Below, piece by piece: positions 1-5,769 of a DNA stretch of 42,496 nt. Within the stretch, counting starts at the first letter, position 1. Every line of letters begins with the position of its first letter. The DNA is from Clostridia bacterium (lineage in GTDB: Bacteria; Bacillota_A; Clostridia; Oscillospirales; CAG-272): positions 1-42,496 of the forward strand of contig JAFTLD010000006.1 of the NCBI GenBank assembly GCA_017452945.1, given 5' to 3'. The notes below the pieces were generated by a model. The model was not told the DNA's origin. It saw only the letters and a program-made list of their open reading frames with translations, and searched no databases. The translations under genes and the position numbers were made by a program.

Positions 1-6
1 GAACGG

Positions 7-35
7 TTGAAATATTCATAAAAATATGATATAAT
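7..35 (+). promoter_or_regulatory. Sigma-A promoter of the GNAT gene
   Basis: TTGAAA at 7-12 and TATAAT at 30-35 are separated by exactly 17 bp. A TAGGAGAG ribosome site follows just before the ATG at 74. Confidence 0.8.
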
Positions 36-73
36 AAACTCAACGATAAATAAGAATTTGTAGGAGAGAAGTA

Positions 74-514
74 ATGCTTATTCGGGAATATATCCCATCA
101 GACTGTGAGCAAATTGCAGAGTTGTTTTATCAAACCGTTCATACCGTAAATGCAAAGGACTATACACAGGAGCAGGTATGTGTATGGGCTACGGGTCACA
201 TAGATTTGTCGGCATGGAACAAATCGTTTTTAGAACATAATACTCGTGTAGCAATAAAAGACGGTATGATTGTTGGCTTTGGAGATATAGATAAGACAGG
301 TTATCTTGATAGACTATATGTCCATAAAAACTATCAAAGACAAGGGGTTGCAACTGCATTATGTAATGAGCTCGAAAGAGGCTTCGACAAAATTACAACA
401 CACGCCTCTATCACTGCCAAGCCTTTTTTCTTACACAGAGGATATAAGGTTGTCAGGGAACAGCAAGTGGTCAGAAATGGAATTTCCTTAACAAATTATG
501 TAATGGAGAAATAA
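74..514 (+). CDS. GNAT family N-acetyltransferase
   Basis: A 146-residue single-domain protein with the GNAT fold layout. The acceptor-binding half is near the N terminus (IREYIPSDCEQIAELF). The acetyl-CoA pyrophosphate loop is at about residues 86-97 (VHKNYQRQGVATAL, matching the Q/RxxGxG/A motif), and a C-terminal segment PFFLHRGYKVV is typical of the family. It should transfer an acetyl group from acetyl-CoA to a small amine or protein N terminus in the cytoplasm; the substrate cannot be read from the sequence. The gene has its own promoter and a TAGGAGAG site 7 bases before the ATG, and it stands alone. The closest type is the YafP-like small GNAT group. Confidence 0.85.
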   Translation: MLIREYIPSDCEQIAELFYQTVHTVNAKDYTQEQVCVWATGHIDLSAWNKSFLEHNTRVAIKDGMIVGFGDIDKTGYLDRLYVHKNYQRQGVATALCNELERGFDKITTHASITAKPFFLHRGYKVVREQQVVRNGISLTNYVMEK

Positions 515-720
515 TCAAATTCCAATTTGTCGGGGAGAACCGAATACACAAGGGGCTGCCGAAATCAATCGTCTGCCCTCAAATTTTGAGTCGCAGTAAG
601 CAAAGAAAAGGGATTTTCAAAATGATTATGAAAAAGTCATGGTAAATCCAATTAAAACCGAAAAAATCAGGCAAACATGTGGTCAACTGAAAATAGCCTA
701 TTTTGTGAAAAATATATAGA

Positions 721-765
721 AAAACAGCCGAAAACAAGTCAAAATAGCTTGTTTTCGGCTGTTTT
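721..765 (-). terminator. Terminator of tRNA-Pro
   Basis: A perfect 18-bp inverted repeat (arms 721-738 and 748-765) with a 9-base loop. Read on the minus strand it starts directly after the tRNA CCA end. T-rich and A-rich flanks suit intrinsic termination. Confidence 0.8.
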
Positions 766-766
766 T

Positions 767-842
767 TGGTCGAAGTGACAGGACTCGAACCTGCGATCTC
801 ATCGTCCCGAACGATGCGCGATACCACCTTCGCTACACCTCG
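767..842 (-). tRNA. tRNA-Pro (anticodon CGG)
   Basis: A 76-base gene that folds as a full cloverleaf. The acceptor stem CGAGGTG pairs with CACTTCG (one G-T), the discriminator is A, and CCA is encoded. The anticodon stem CATCG/CGATG holds the loop TTCGGGA, giving anticodon CGG. The T arm is GCAGG-TTCGAGT-CCTGT. It reads proline CCG codons. The terminator follows directly, so it is a single-gene transcript or the end of a unit that also held the two degenerate copies upstream. Confidence 0.95.
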
Positions 843-924
843 AAATGGTAAAAATATTCGATTTTTTTGTAAGTGGTCAAACATGTGGTCAGACCGAAGA
901 TTTGATGATTTTTCGACATTCGGG

Positions 925-964
925 AGAGCCGAAAAAGTCAGTGTTTACAAGGGTTTTCGGCTCT
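925..964 (-). terminator. Hairpin terminator downstream of the degenerate tRNA copies
   Basis: An inverted repeat with the core AGAGCCGAAAA on one arm and TTTTCGGCTCT on the other, and a loop of about 18 bases. On the minus strand it lies after the degenerate tRNA-Pro copies and ends in T-rich sequence. Confidence 0.55.
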
Positions 965-970
965 TCTCCA

Positions 971-1038
971 AAATTCTACGCCGAGAACGGTGATTGAGTC
1001 CCGAACCAAGCGCACATACCAAGCTGTGCCACACCCCG
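971..1038 (-). pseudogene. Degenerate tRNA-Pro copy B
   Basis: The 5' half (acceptor CGGGGTG, D arm, CGG-type loop TTCGGGA) reads as a good tRNA-Pro. The 3' half does not: the anticodon stem pairs poorly, no TTCGAAT loop is found, and the 3' acceptor strand CACCCCG is absent. The 29-base 5' part is identical to copy A. It is best read as a truncated tRNA-Pro; the 3' edge is approximate. Confidence 0.6.
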
Positions 1039-1050
1039 ATATTCAATTTT

Positions 1051-1131
1051 TCGGGGATTCGAACCCGCGACCGCGGTCCCGAAACCGTTTCGCAAGAAAC
1101 ACGCGCACATACCAAGCTGTGCCACACCCCG
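1051..1131 (-). pseudogene. Degenerate tRNA-Pro copy A with inserted hairpin
   Basis: The acceptor and D arm match tRNA-Pro. About 15 extra bases, which can form the small hairpin GTTTC-TTGC-GAAAC, sit where the anticodon stem should be. The T arm begins correctly (GCGGG-TTCGAAT-CCC) but runs straight into the acceptor CCG, so the 3' strand of the T stem and the start of the acceptor strand are lost. The deletion could have arisen between two CCC runs. No CCA is encoded. It is unlikely to be a working tRNA. Confidence 0.6.
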
Positions 1132-1272
1132 AAATCGACCATATGATTATAGCATACATGTTTTGATTTGTCAAGACATTTTTTGGAGAATTCCAAAAAA
1201 TGCGTGAATATATGAGGATGTGAGGATATTCGATAAATTGAATAGACAACGCTTCAAATAATTTTTCTGCAG

Positions 1273-1330
1273 CAGGGGACGGGTCCGTGTGAATATGTCA
1301 AAGGCATGGTAACACGGTTCCGTCCACCTG
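1273..1330. repeat. Foldback repeat, family 2 (copy 1)
   Basis: Two arms, 1273-1290 and 1311-1330, form an imperfect stem around the core GGGACGG-TCCGTGT. A related foldback lies at 23748-23822. There is no coding capacity. The rest of 1132-1651 holds other short repeats listed separately and no gene I can support. Confidence 0.6.
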
Positions 1331-1404
1331 TTACGTGCGCGATATAGGTCGTTCCCCCGTTGCAGGCAGCGGGGGAGACTTACTTATCGGAAAAGTTCTC
1401 CCCA

Positions 1405-1446
1405 ATCGGGATGCAAAATTAGCGGAAAAATTAACACGGAGATTGT
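1405..1446 (+). pseudogene. Inverted remnant of the 3' end of the gene at 1652-2044
   Basis: Read on the plus strand, this stretch encodes LPNRDAKLAEKLTRR, which resembles PDNWDEKLAEKRR at the C terminus of the minus-strand protein ending at 1652. The similarity continues into a matching ACGGAGAT hairpin after the stop. It seems to be a decayed copy of that gene's end in the opposite orientation. Confidence 0.4.
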
Positions 1447-1473
1447 ATCAAAATCAATCTCCGTGTTTGTTTT
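1433..1473 (+). terminator. Hairpin with T-rich tail
   Basis: AACACGGAGATTG and CAATCTCCGTGTT form a 13-bp stem with a short loop, followed by TGTTTTTC. It looks like a terminator but has no intact upstream gene; it follows the gene remnant described above. Confidence 0.5.
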
Positions 1474-1496
1474 TCTCACCTGAAAAGATCTCAACC

Positions 1497-1599
1497 GTAG
1501 GGGCGACGTCCTCGACGCACCGTCCTGCACAAACTATCTTTTTTACAATATAATAAGTTCTTTGTGTCTTCTCGGGCTGTCGAGGACGTCAGCCCCTAC
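1497..1599. repeat. Inverted pair of dispersed repeat family 1
   Basis: The left unit, 1497-1522, begins GTAGGGGCGACGTCCTCGAC. A diverged copy lies in the opposite direction at 1573-1599. About 50 AT-rich bases separate them, giving a foldback structure. More copies lie at 28158-28332 and a short one near 36815. Confidence 0.65.
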
Positions 1600-1637
1600 A
1601 GCTGTTCTATTGCGTATCTCGGTTTAATATTTTGACA

Positions 1638-1664
1638 GAAACGGGGATGATTCATCTCCGTTTC
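1638..1664 (-). terminator. Terminator of the small membrane-protein operon
   Basis: GAAACGGGGATGA and TCATCTCCGTTTC form a 13-bp stem with one mismatch. It overlaps the stop codon of the last gene. A T-rich stretch follows on the minus strand. Confidence 0.6.
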
Positions 1665-2044
1665 TCCGCTAATTTTTCATCCCAATTGTCGGGCTTGTTT
1701 TCGGATATGGATTTGTACGTTATTTTTGTCCAAGCATTACTGTCAAGAAAAACCCAAACATAATAGATGTTGCCGTCTTCGGTTTTCACAATACAGGGCA
1801 AATTGTATTGGTAAGTTTCATTTTTGCGATAAGCCTGATCAAACGTTACTGACAAAACTTGGCCATATTGCGATTCGAATTCCTGATCTTGCATCATATA
1901 TTCTTCCACTTCCGAGCGCAGGGCTTCTTGCTGTACGTTATCAAGATACCTGTTCAGCAATAAGAAGCCGGCCGCGCATATAAGCTGAAATATTCCGACT
2001 GCAATGACGATGATTACGATGACACGCGCTTTTCTATTCGACAT
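1652..2044 (-). CDS. Small single-pass membrane protein of unknown function
   Basis: A 130-residue protein. I chose the ATG at 2044 (MSNRKARVIV) because GGGAGGAG lies 5 bases before it; a longer reading frame exists but runs into the preceding gene without a better site. Residues 7-29 form one hydrophobic helix. The rest (about 100 residues, charged and aromatic, with NIYYVWVFLDSNAWTKI) should lie outside the membrane and may be a small sheet domain. It is the last of three genes in one operon and overlaps the previous one by 11 bases. I do not recognise the family. A decayed inverted copy of its 3' end lies at 1405-1446. Confidence 0.65.
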   Translation of the reverse strand: MSNRKARVIVIIVIAVGIFQLICAAGFLLLNRYLDNVQQEALRSEVEEYMMQDQEFESQYGQVLSVTFDQAYRKNETYQYNLPCIVKTEDGNIYYVWVFLDSNAWTKITYKSISENKPDNWDEKLAEKRR

Positions 2045-2279
2045 GATCACTCCTCCCCTCAATTTCTTTGATCCTTTTTGAGAGATCAATCATTTTCAAA
2101 TACATTTCCCAAACAAGTGCAACCGCAATGGCAAGCACGAGAGCGGTGCAAAAGAACGTTCTTGCGGCAACGTCGGGCATTACGTTGTCCATCAGGTTTC
2201 CATAGCCGCTGAAATATACAGCTACAGCGGACACAAAATAAGAGATCACAAATCTCAACACCTTAAACAGCACTTTCAT
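2034..2279 (-). CDS. Small two-helix membrane protein of unknown function
   Basis: An 81-residue protein with two hydrophobic helices (about residues 5-25 and 40-60) and a charged C-terminal tail (KMIDLSKRIKEIEGRSD) likely to form a short cytoplasmic coiled coil. AGGAG lies 9 bases before the ATG. It is the middle gene of a three-gene operon and overlaps the following gene by 11 bases, so the two are probably translated together. I do not recognise the family. Confidence 0.6.
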   Translation of the reverse strand: MKVLFKVLRFVISYFVSAVAVYFSGYGNLMDNVMPDVAARTFFCTALVLAIAVALVWEMYLKMIDLSKRIKEIEGRSDHVE

Positions 2280-2320
2280 ACAAGTGTACTCCTATGTATA
2301 ATTATCGTTTGAGCTGCAGT

Positions 2321-2584
2321 TCAAAGGGCAGCGCACAGGTTCTTATAGAGCTCAAGCAGTGACTGCAAGGTTTTTTCACGCTCGATAAAGACCTGCTTGA
2401 CAGCGTCGATTTTGGCAAGCGCGATTTCTGTGTTGACCGAAGTGATATGCTCACCGCCCTCGAATTCATCGGTGTCACTTACAGCGGTCATTCTGTCGGC
2501 GGTTTCGTTCAGAGAAGTGAGCTGCTCCTGCAATTTTTTAATCTGCTCCCAAATCTCTGTGATGGCGATTGTGTTTTGTGTCAT
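2321..2584 (-). CDS. Small coiled-coil protein of unknown function
   Basis: An 87-residue soluble protein, almost all helix by composition. Heptad-like segments occur at IWEQIKKLQEQLTSLNETADRM and again at VKQVFIEREKTLQSLLELYKNL. GGGAGGAT lies just before the ATG. It is the first gene of the three-gene operon running to 1652, with a 41-bp gap to the next gene. The partners are membrane proteins with a coiled tail, so a complex is possible but not shown. I do not recognise the family. Confidence 0.55.
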   Translation of the reverse strand: MTQNTIAITEIWEQIKKLQEQLTSLNETADRMTAVSDTDEFEGGEHITSVNTEIALAKIDAVKQVFIEREKTLQSLLELYKNLCAAL

Positions 2585-2767
2585 GATGGTATCCTCCCGA
2601 TTATTTGTTCAAACATTGTGTCGATCCACTTTATCAAGTGTTTTCATCCGTATTATAGCACATGATGGGGAATAAAACGGAATTAGGGATAAATGGTAGC
2701 AAAACAGGGACAATCGGTCATGTATGGCATCCGTATTTTTCGCACATACTGTAAAAAAGGAGTTTTT

Positions 2768-3469
2768 ATGGAACCGGTTAAAGTGATTCTCACAGCGCTG
2801 CTGTCGGTTATAGCGCTGTTTTTCATTGCCAAGCTGATGGGGCACAAGCAGGTGGCGCAGTTGGACTTTTTTGATTACATCAGCGGCATTACCATTGGCT
2901 CGATCGGAGCGGAGCTTGCAACCGAGCTGGAGCAACCGATCAAGCCTTTGATCGCGCTTTGCGTTTACGGTGCGGTGTCGGTGCTGCTTGCCCGGATGGC
3001 AAGCAAATTTCCGCGCACGCGCAAGTTTGTTAACGGCACGCCCACGATTCTGATGAATGAGGGAAAGATATACAGGGAGAATCTCAAAAAAGCCAAATTA
3101 GAGCTCTCGGAGTTTCTGCTTTTATGCCGCGAGCAGGGGTATTTTGACTTGGAAGAGATACAAACCGCCATCTTTGAGCATAATGGAAAGCTGTCTGTGC
3201 TGCCAAAGGCCGCAAACCGTCCCGCAACGCCTGCAGATCTCAAGATCACAGCCAAGGCTGTGCACGTGGGTATCGAGGTCATTATGGATGGGCGAGTTAT
3301 GGGTGAGAACCTGACCCGCCTTGAAAAAGCCCCGGCATGGCTGCAGGCGCAGCTGCAGCTACAAGGATACGCGCATGCAAGTGAGATATTTTTGGGCATA
3401 TATCGCGAGCAGGACGACACCCTGACCTTATATCCGATGCGTCAAAAAGAGCAGGGCTGTGTCACGTGA
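2768..3469 (+). CDS. YetF/DUF421 family membrane protein
   Basis: A 233-residue protein with the layout of the YetF (DUF421) family. An N-terminal membrane part (about residues 1-80) carries FIAKLMGHKQVAQLDFFDYISGITIGS, a hallmark stretch. A soluble domain follows with GTPTILMNEGKIYRENLKKAKLELSEFLLLCREQGYFDLEEI, which matches the family's tetramerising domain. Family function is poorly known; members are tied to spore or envelope stress in bacilli. AAGGAG lies 7 bases before the ATG at 2768; upstream in-frame starts at 2693 and 2720 lack such a site. The gene is monocistronic and ends inside a terminator hairpin. Confidence 0.85.
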   Translation: MEPVKVILTALLSVIALFFIAKLMGHKQVAQLDFFDYISGITIGSIGAELATELEQPIKPLIALCVYGAVSVLLARMASKFPRTRKFVNGTPTILMNEGKIYRENLKKAKLELSEFLLLCREQGYFDLEEIQTAIFEHNGKLSVLPKAANRPATPADLKITAKAVHVGIEVIMDGRVMGENLTRLEKAPAWLQAQLQLQGYAHASEIFLGIYREQDDTLTLYPMRQKEQGCVT

Positions 3470-3477
3470 CACAGCCC
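3454..3477 (+). terminator. Bidirectional terminator between convergent genes
   Basis: A perfect 24-bp palindrome with arms of GGGCTGTGTCAC. It overlaps the stop of the YetF-like gene and is followed by TTTT-rich sequence. It also lies at the end of the convergent dehydrogenase gene. Confidence 0.75.
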
Positions 3478-3494
3478 CGATTTTGGGTTTTATA

Positions 3495-4640
3495 TTACAT
3501 CAGCGAGAGATACAGCTCCTTGATCTCGGCAACGCTGGTTTCTCTGGGGTTACCGGGACGGCAAGCGTCTGCATAAGCGGACTCGGCGAGGAAGTCGATG
3601 TCCTCAGGCTTGACGATGTCTGAAAGATCTGCGGGGATGCCAACATCCTTGGACAGCTGCTTGACAGCGTCAATGGCAGCGGCTCTGGCTTGTTCTAAAG
3701 TCATGTCGGCAACGCCTGCAACACCCATAGCGGTTGCGATATCTCTGTATTTTTCACCGGTTGCGGGAGCGTTATACTCCATAACCGTGGGCAGAATGAT
3801 AGCGTTTGCAACACCGTGGGGGGTGTCGTAGAGTGCGCCCAGGGGGTGAGCCATGGAGTGCACAATACCAAGGCCTACGTTGGAAAAGCCCATGCCTGCG
3901 ATATACTGGCCAAGTGCCATGCCTTCGCGGCCCTCTTCGGTACCTGCAACTGCACCGCGCAGCGACTTTGCAATGATCTCGATGGCCTTGATGTGGAACA
4001 TGTCGCTCATTTCCCAGGCAGCGCCTGTGATATAGCCCTCGATTGCGTGGGTCAGCGCGTCCATACCGGTAGCAGCGGTCAGGCTCTTGGGCATGGTAGC
4101 CATCATATCAGGGTCAACGACTGCAACAACGGGAATGTCGTGTACGTCTACGCAAACCATCTTGCGGTTGTTCTGCGCGTCCGTGATAACGTAGTTGATG
4201 GTGACCTCTGCAGCCGTGCCTGCGGTAGTGGGAACGGCAATGATAGGGGTGCATTTATTCTTGGTGGGAGCTACACCTTCAAGGCTTCTGACGTCTGAAA
4301 ATTCGGGGTTTTCCATGATGATGCCAATCGCCTTGGCGGTGTCCATGGAGGAGCCGCCGCCGATGGCTACGATGCAATCAGCACCGCTTGCCTTGCAGGC
4401 CGCCACACCGCTCTGTACGTTTTCGATGGTGGGATTAGGCTTGATGTCGCTAAAGATATCGTATGCGATGCCTGCAGCGTCAAGCACGTCGGTCACCTTT
4501 TTGGTGACACCGAACTTGATCAGATCGGGGTCAGAGCATACGAGTGCTTTTTTGAAGCCTCTTGCCCGGATTTCGGTCGCGATCTCTGCAATCGCGCCCT
4601 TGCCGTGATAGCTTGTTTCGTTAAGAACAAATCTTGCCAT
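3495..4640 (-). CDS. Iron-containing alcohol dehydrogenase (lactaldehyde reductase/FucO-like)
   Basis: A 381-residue group III alcohol dehydrogenase, the same length as FucO. The Rossmann part has GGGSSMDTAKAIG at about residues 95-107. The iron-binding part has GMDALTHAIEGY (Asp and His at about 196 and 200) and HSMAHPLGALYDTPHG (His at about 262 and 276), so all four metal ligands are present. It should reduce an aldehyde with NAD(P)H in the cytoplasm, for example lactaldehyde, glycolaldehyde or a short-chain fermentation aldehyde. The start at 4640 is chosen because AAGGAG lies 9 bases before it. The gene is monocistronic with its own promoter. The exact substrate is open. Confidence 0.9.
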   Translation of the reverse strand: MARFVLNETSYHGKGAIAEIATEIRARGFKKALVCSDPDLIKFGVTKKVTDVLDAAGIAYDIFSDIKPNPTIENVQSGVAACKASGADCIVAIGGGSSMDTAKAIGIIMENPEFSDVRSLEGVAPTKNKCTPIIAVPTTAGTAAEVTINYVITDAQNNRKMVCVDVHDIPVVAVVDPDMMATMPKSLTAATGMDALTHAIEGYITGAAWEMSDMFHIKAIEIIAKSLRGAVAGTEEGREGMALGQYIAGMGFSNVGLGIVHSMAHPLGALYDTPHGVANAIILPTVMEYNAPATGEKYRDIATAMGVAGVADMTLEQARAAAIDAVKQLSKDVGIPADLSDIVKPEDIDFLAESAYADACRPGNPRETSVAEIKELYLSLM

Positions 4641-4669
4641 AGTGTGTATCTCCTTGCGTTTGATTTTCA

Positions 4670-4689
4670 GTATGATCCGAGGATCATAC
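4670..4689. promoter_or_regulatory. Palindrome at the dehydrogenase transcription start
   Basis: Two 9-base arms (GTATGATCC and GGATCATAC) are separated by two bases. The site begins directly after the -10 box, where a repressor site or a stabilising 5' RNA hairpin would lie. It does not resemble a Rex site. The binding protein is unknown. Confidence 0.5.
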
Positions 4690-4691
4690 AC

Positions 4692-4720
4692 ATTATATCA
4701 CAGGGCAGGGGAGAAATCAA
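4692..4720 (-). promoter_or_regulatory. Promoter of the alcohol dehydrogenase gene
   Basis: TTGATT (4715-4720) and TATAAT (4692-4697) on the minus strand are 17 bp apart. Confidence 0.8.
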
Positions 4721-4777
4721 GTGGGATTGAATTTTTCCCCAAAATGGGATTCTTGTTTTCTCCGAACAGTCGGAGCC

Positions 4778-5137
4778 TTATTGGTCTTTTATCTCCGTAA
4801 CGGTATATCCGGCTCTCTCAATGCGAGCCTTGATCGCGGTATCGTCAACGTCTTTTTCATAAGAAACCACAAGCTCACCTTTTTTCAGATCGACCTTGCC
4901 CGCGACACCGGGGATGTCGTTCACAACTTCTTCCACTCTGTTTTTACAGTGGTCGCAATGCATTCCATCTACCATAAACACCTTTTGATAGCGAACGCCT
5001 GCAAGCTTCTTTTTCTTAGGCTTATAACTGCTGCCGCTGCCGCAACAACCGCCCTCACCTTTGAAGTGCTTTACGGAGGAAATGACGGCTATGACAATGA
5101 CAACGGCAATGACACCGACGATGATGTAATTTTCCAT
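4778..5137 (-). CDS. Membrane-anchored heavy-metal-associated (HMA) domain protein
   Basis: A 119-residue protein. Residues 4-24 form a membrane helix. A short linker with a Cys pair (GEGGCCGSGS) and a basic stretch (KPKKKK) follows. The C-terminal 65 residues are an HMA ferredoxin-like domain with the metal motif GMHCDHCKNRV, the usual CxxC site for soft metals such as copper. It is the last gene of the feo operon, 9 bp after the regulator. A copper-type metal-binding domain tethered next to FeoB suggests metal capture or sensing at the membrane; the real metal is not known. Confidence 0.85.
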   Translation of the reverse strand: MENYIIVGVIAVVIVIAVISSVKHFKGEGGCCGSGSSYKPKKKKLAGVRYQKVFMVDGMHCDHCKNRVEEVVNDIPGVAGKVDLKKGELVVSYEKDVDDTAIKARIERAGYTVTEIKDQ

Positions 5138-5146
5138 CAGCCCACC

Positions 5147-5521
5147 TCATTTCTTCCTTTTGCTGTATAATTCATTGATTTTTTCGGGCGGCATATCCGC
5201 AAGAATACCGCATATGGCGATCTCGGTAGTTGCGCCCGCACCGCAAAGCTCATTCATCTTATTTTGGAGCAATTCAAAGCATACCTCGTATTTGCCTGCC
5301 AGGATACGCCCTCCGTCTGTGAAGTGTGCCAGTCCGAAGATTTCCTGGTTGACCACTCCCGCTTCGGCAAGAGATTTCAGCATGTTATGTACGCTTGGCT
5401 TGCTGTAATCGAGAGCCTGCGCAATCTCTACGTTCTTGACTCCGTATCCTCCCCGCGATAATCGTAGCATACATATCATATATCTGATCTGCGACGATGT
5501 GAATTTTGTATAGTTATTCAA
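5147..5521 (-). CDS. DtxR/MarR-like winged-helix regulator in the feo operon
   Basis: A 124-residue protein when started at the TTG at 5521, which has GCGGAGG 6 bases before it. A longer frame starts at 5581 but runs through a terminator-like hairpin (5541-5573) and has no good ribosome site. The N-terminal 70 residues carry a winged helix (VKNVEIAQALDYSKPSVHNMLKSLAEAGVV) of the type seen in DtxR/MntR proteins. The C-terminal part (LLQNKMNELCGAGATTEIAICGILADMPPEKINEL) resembles the dimer domain, but I see few His, Asp or Glu metal ligands. It probably responds to iron state in some form. The divergent gene at 8421 is a second, more typical member of exactly the same length. Confidence 0.75.
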   Translation of the reverse strand: MNNYTKFTSSQIRYMICMLRLSRGGYGVKNVEIAQALDYSKPSVHNMLKSLAEAGVVNQEIFGLAHFTDGGRILAGKYEVCFELLQNKMNELCGAGATTEIAICGILADMPPEKINELYSKRKK

Positions 5522-5540
5522 GACTAACCTCCGCTTTTCA

Positions 5541-5573
5541 GAAAAGGGATGCGACGCTTTGTACGCATCCCTT
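5541..5573 (-). terminator. Hairpin between the Cys-rich gene and the regulator gene
   Basis: A 10-bp stem (AAGGGATGCG and CGCATCCCTT) with a 10-base loop, followed by TTTTC on the minus strand. It could lower expression of the two last genes of the feo operon relative to feoB. Confidence 0.55.
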
Positions 5574-5577
5574 AACA

Positions 5578-5769
5578 TCATTGTTTATCGTTGTCTTTGT
5601 TTGCTTCGGTGTGACCGGAGCAGCCGCTGCAATTCCCCCCGCATTGCTTTGCGTAAGGACAGCCGACACATTTTTCTCCGCGCCGTTTCGCACGAATGAT
5701 ATAGAATACGGCTGCGCCAACGATCAGCACGATGGCGGCGATTGCTATATAATCAACGATCCCCATCAT
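5578..5769 (-). CDS. FeoB-associated Cys-rich membrane protein
   Basis: A 63-residue protein with one N-terminal membrane helix (about residues 5-25) followed by RAKRRGEKCVGCPYAKQCGGNCSGC, with five cysteines in a tight cluster. This matches the small FeoB-associated family found directly after feoB in Firmicutes. It is thought to help iron passage or bind iron at the inner face of the membrane. Its start overlaps the feoB stop codon (TAATG), so translation is coupled. Confidence 0.9.
   Translation of the reverse strand: MMGIVDYIAIAAIVLIVGAAVFYIIRAKRRGEKCVGCPYAKQCGGNCSGCSGHTEANKDNDKQ

Larger units (their letters stand above)
672..891. repeat. 14-bp direct repeat flanking the tRNA-Pro gene
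   Basis: The 14-mer CAAACATGTGGTCA occurs at 672-685 and again at 878-891, on either side of the tRNA-Pro gene and its terminator. A further TGGTCA lies just before the second copy. Direct repeats around a tRNA can be arm or core sites left by an integrating element, but no integrase gene is present. Apart from this repeat and the terminator, 515-720 shows nothing recognisable. Confidence 0.5.

Noticed and set aside
766..993. Plus-strand frame starting MVEVTGLEPAISSSRTM
   Set aside because: This is the antisense of the tRNA-Pro gene plus spacer. Frames with VTGLEPA are a common false call at tRNA genes.
945..1249. Minus-strand frames with the repeated peptide GVWHSLVCA
   Set aside because: The repeated peptide only reflects the duplicated 5' halves of the tRNA-Pro copies.
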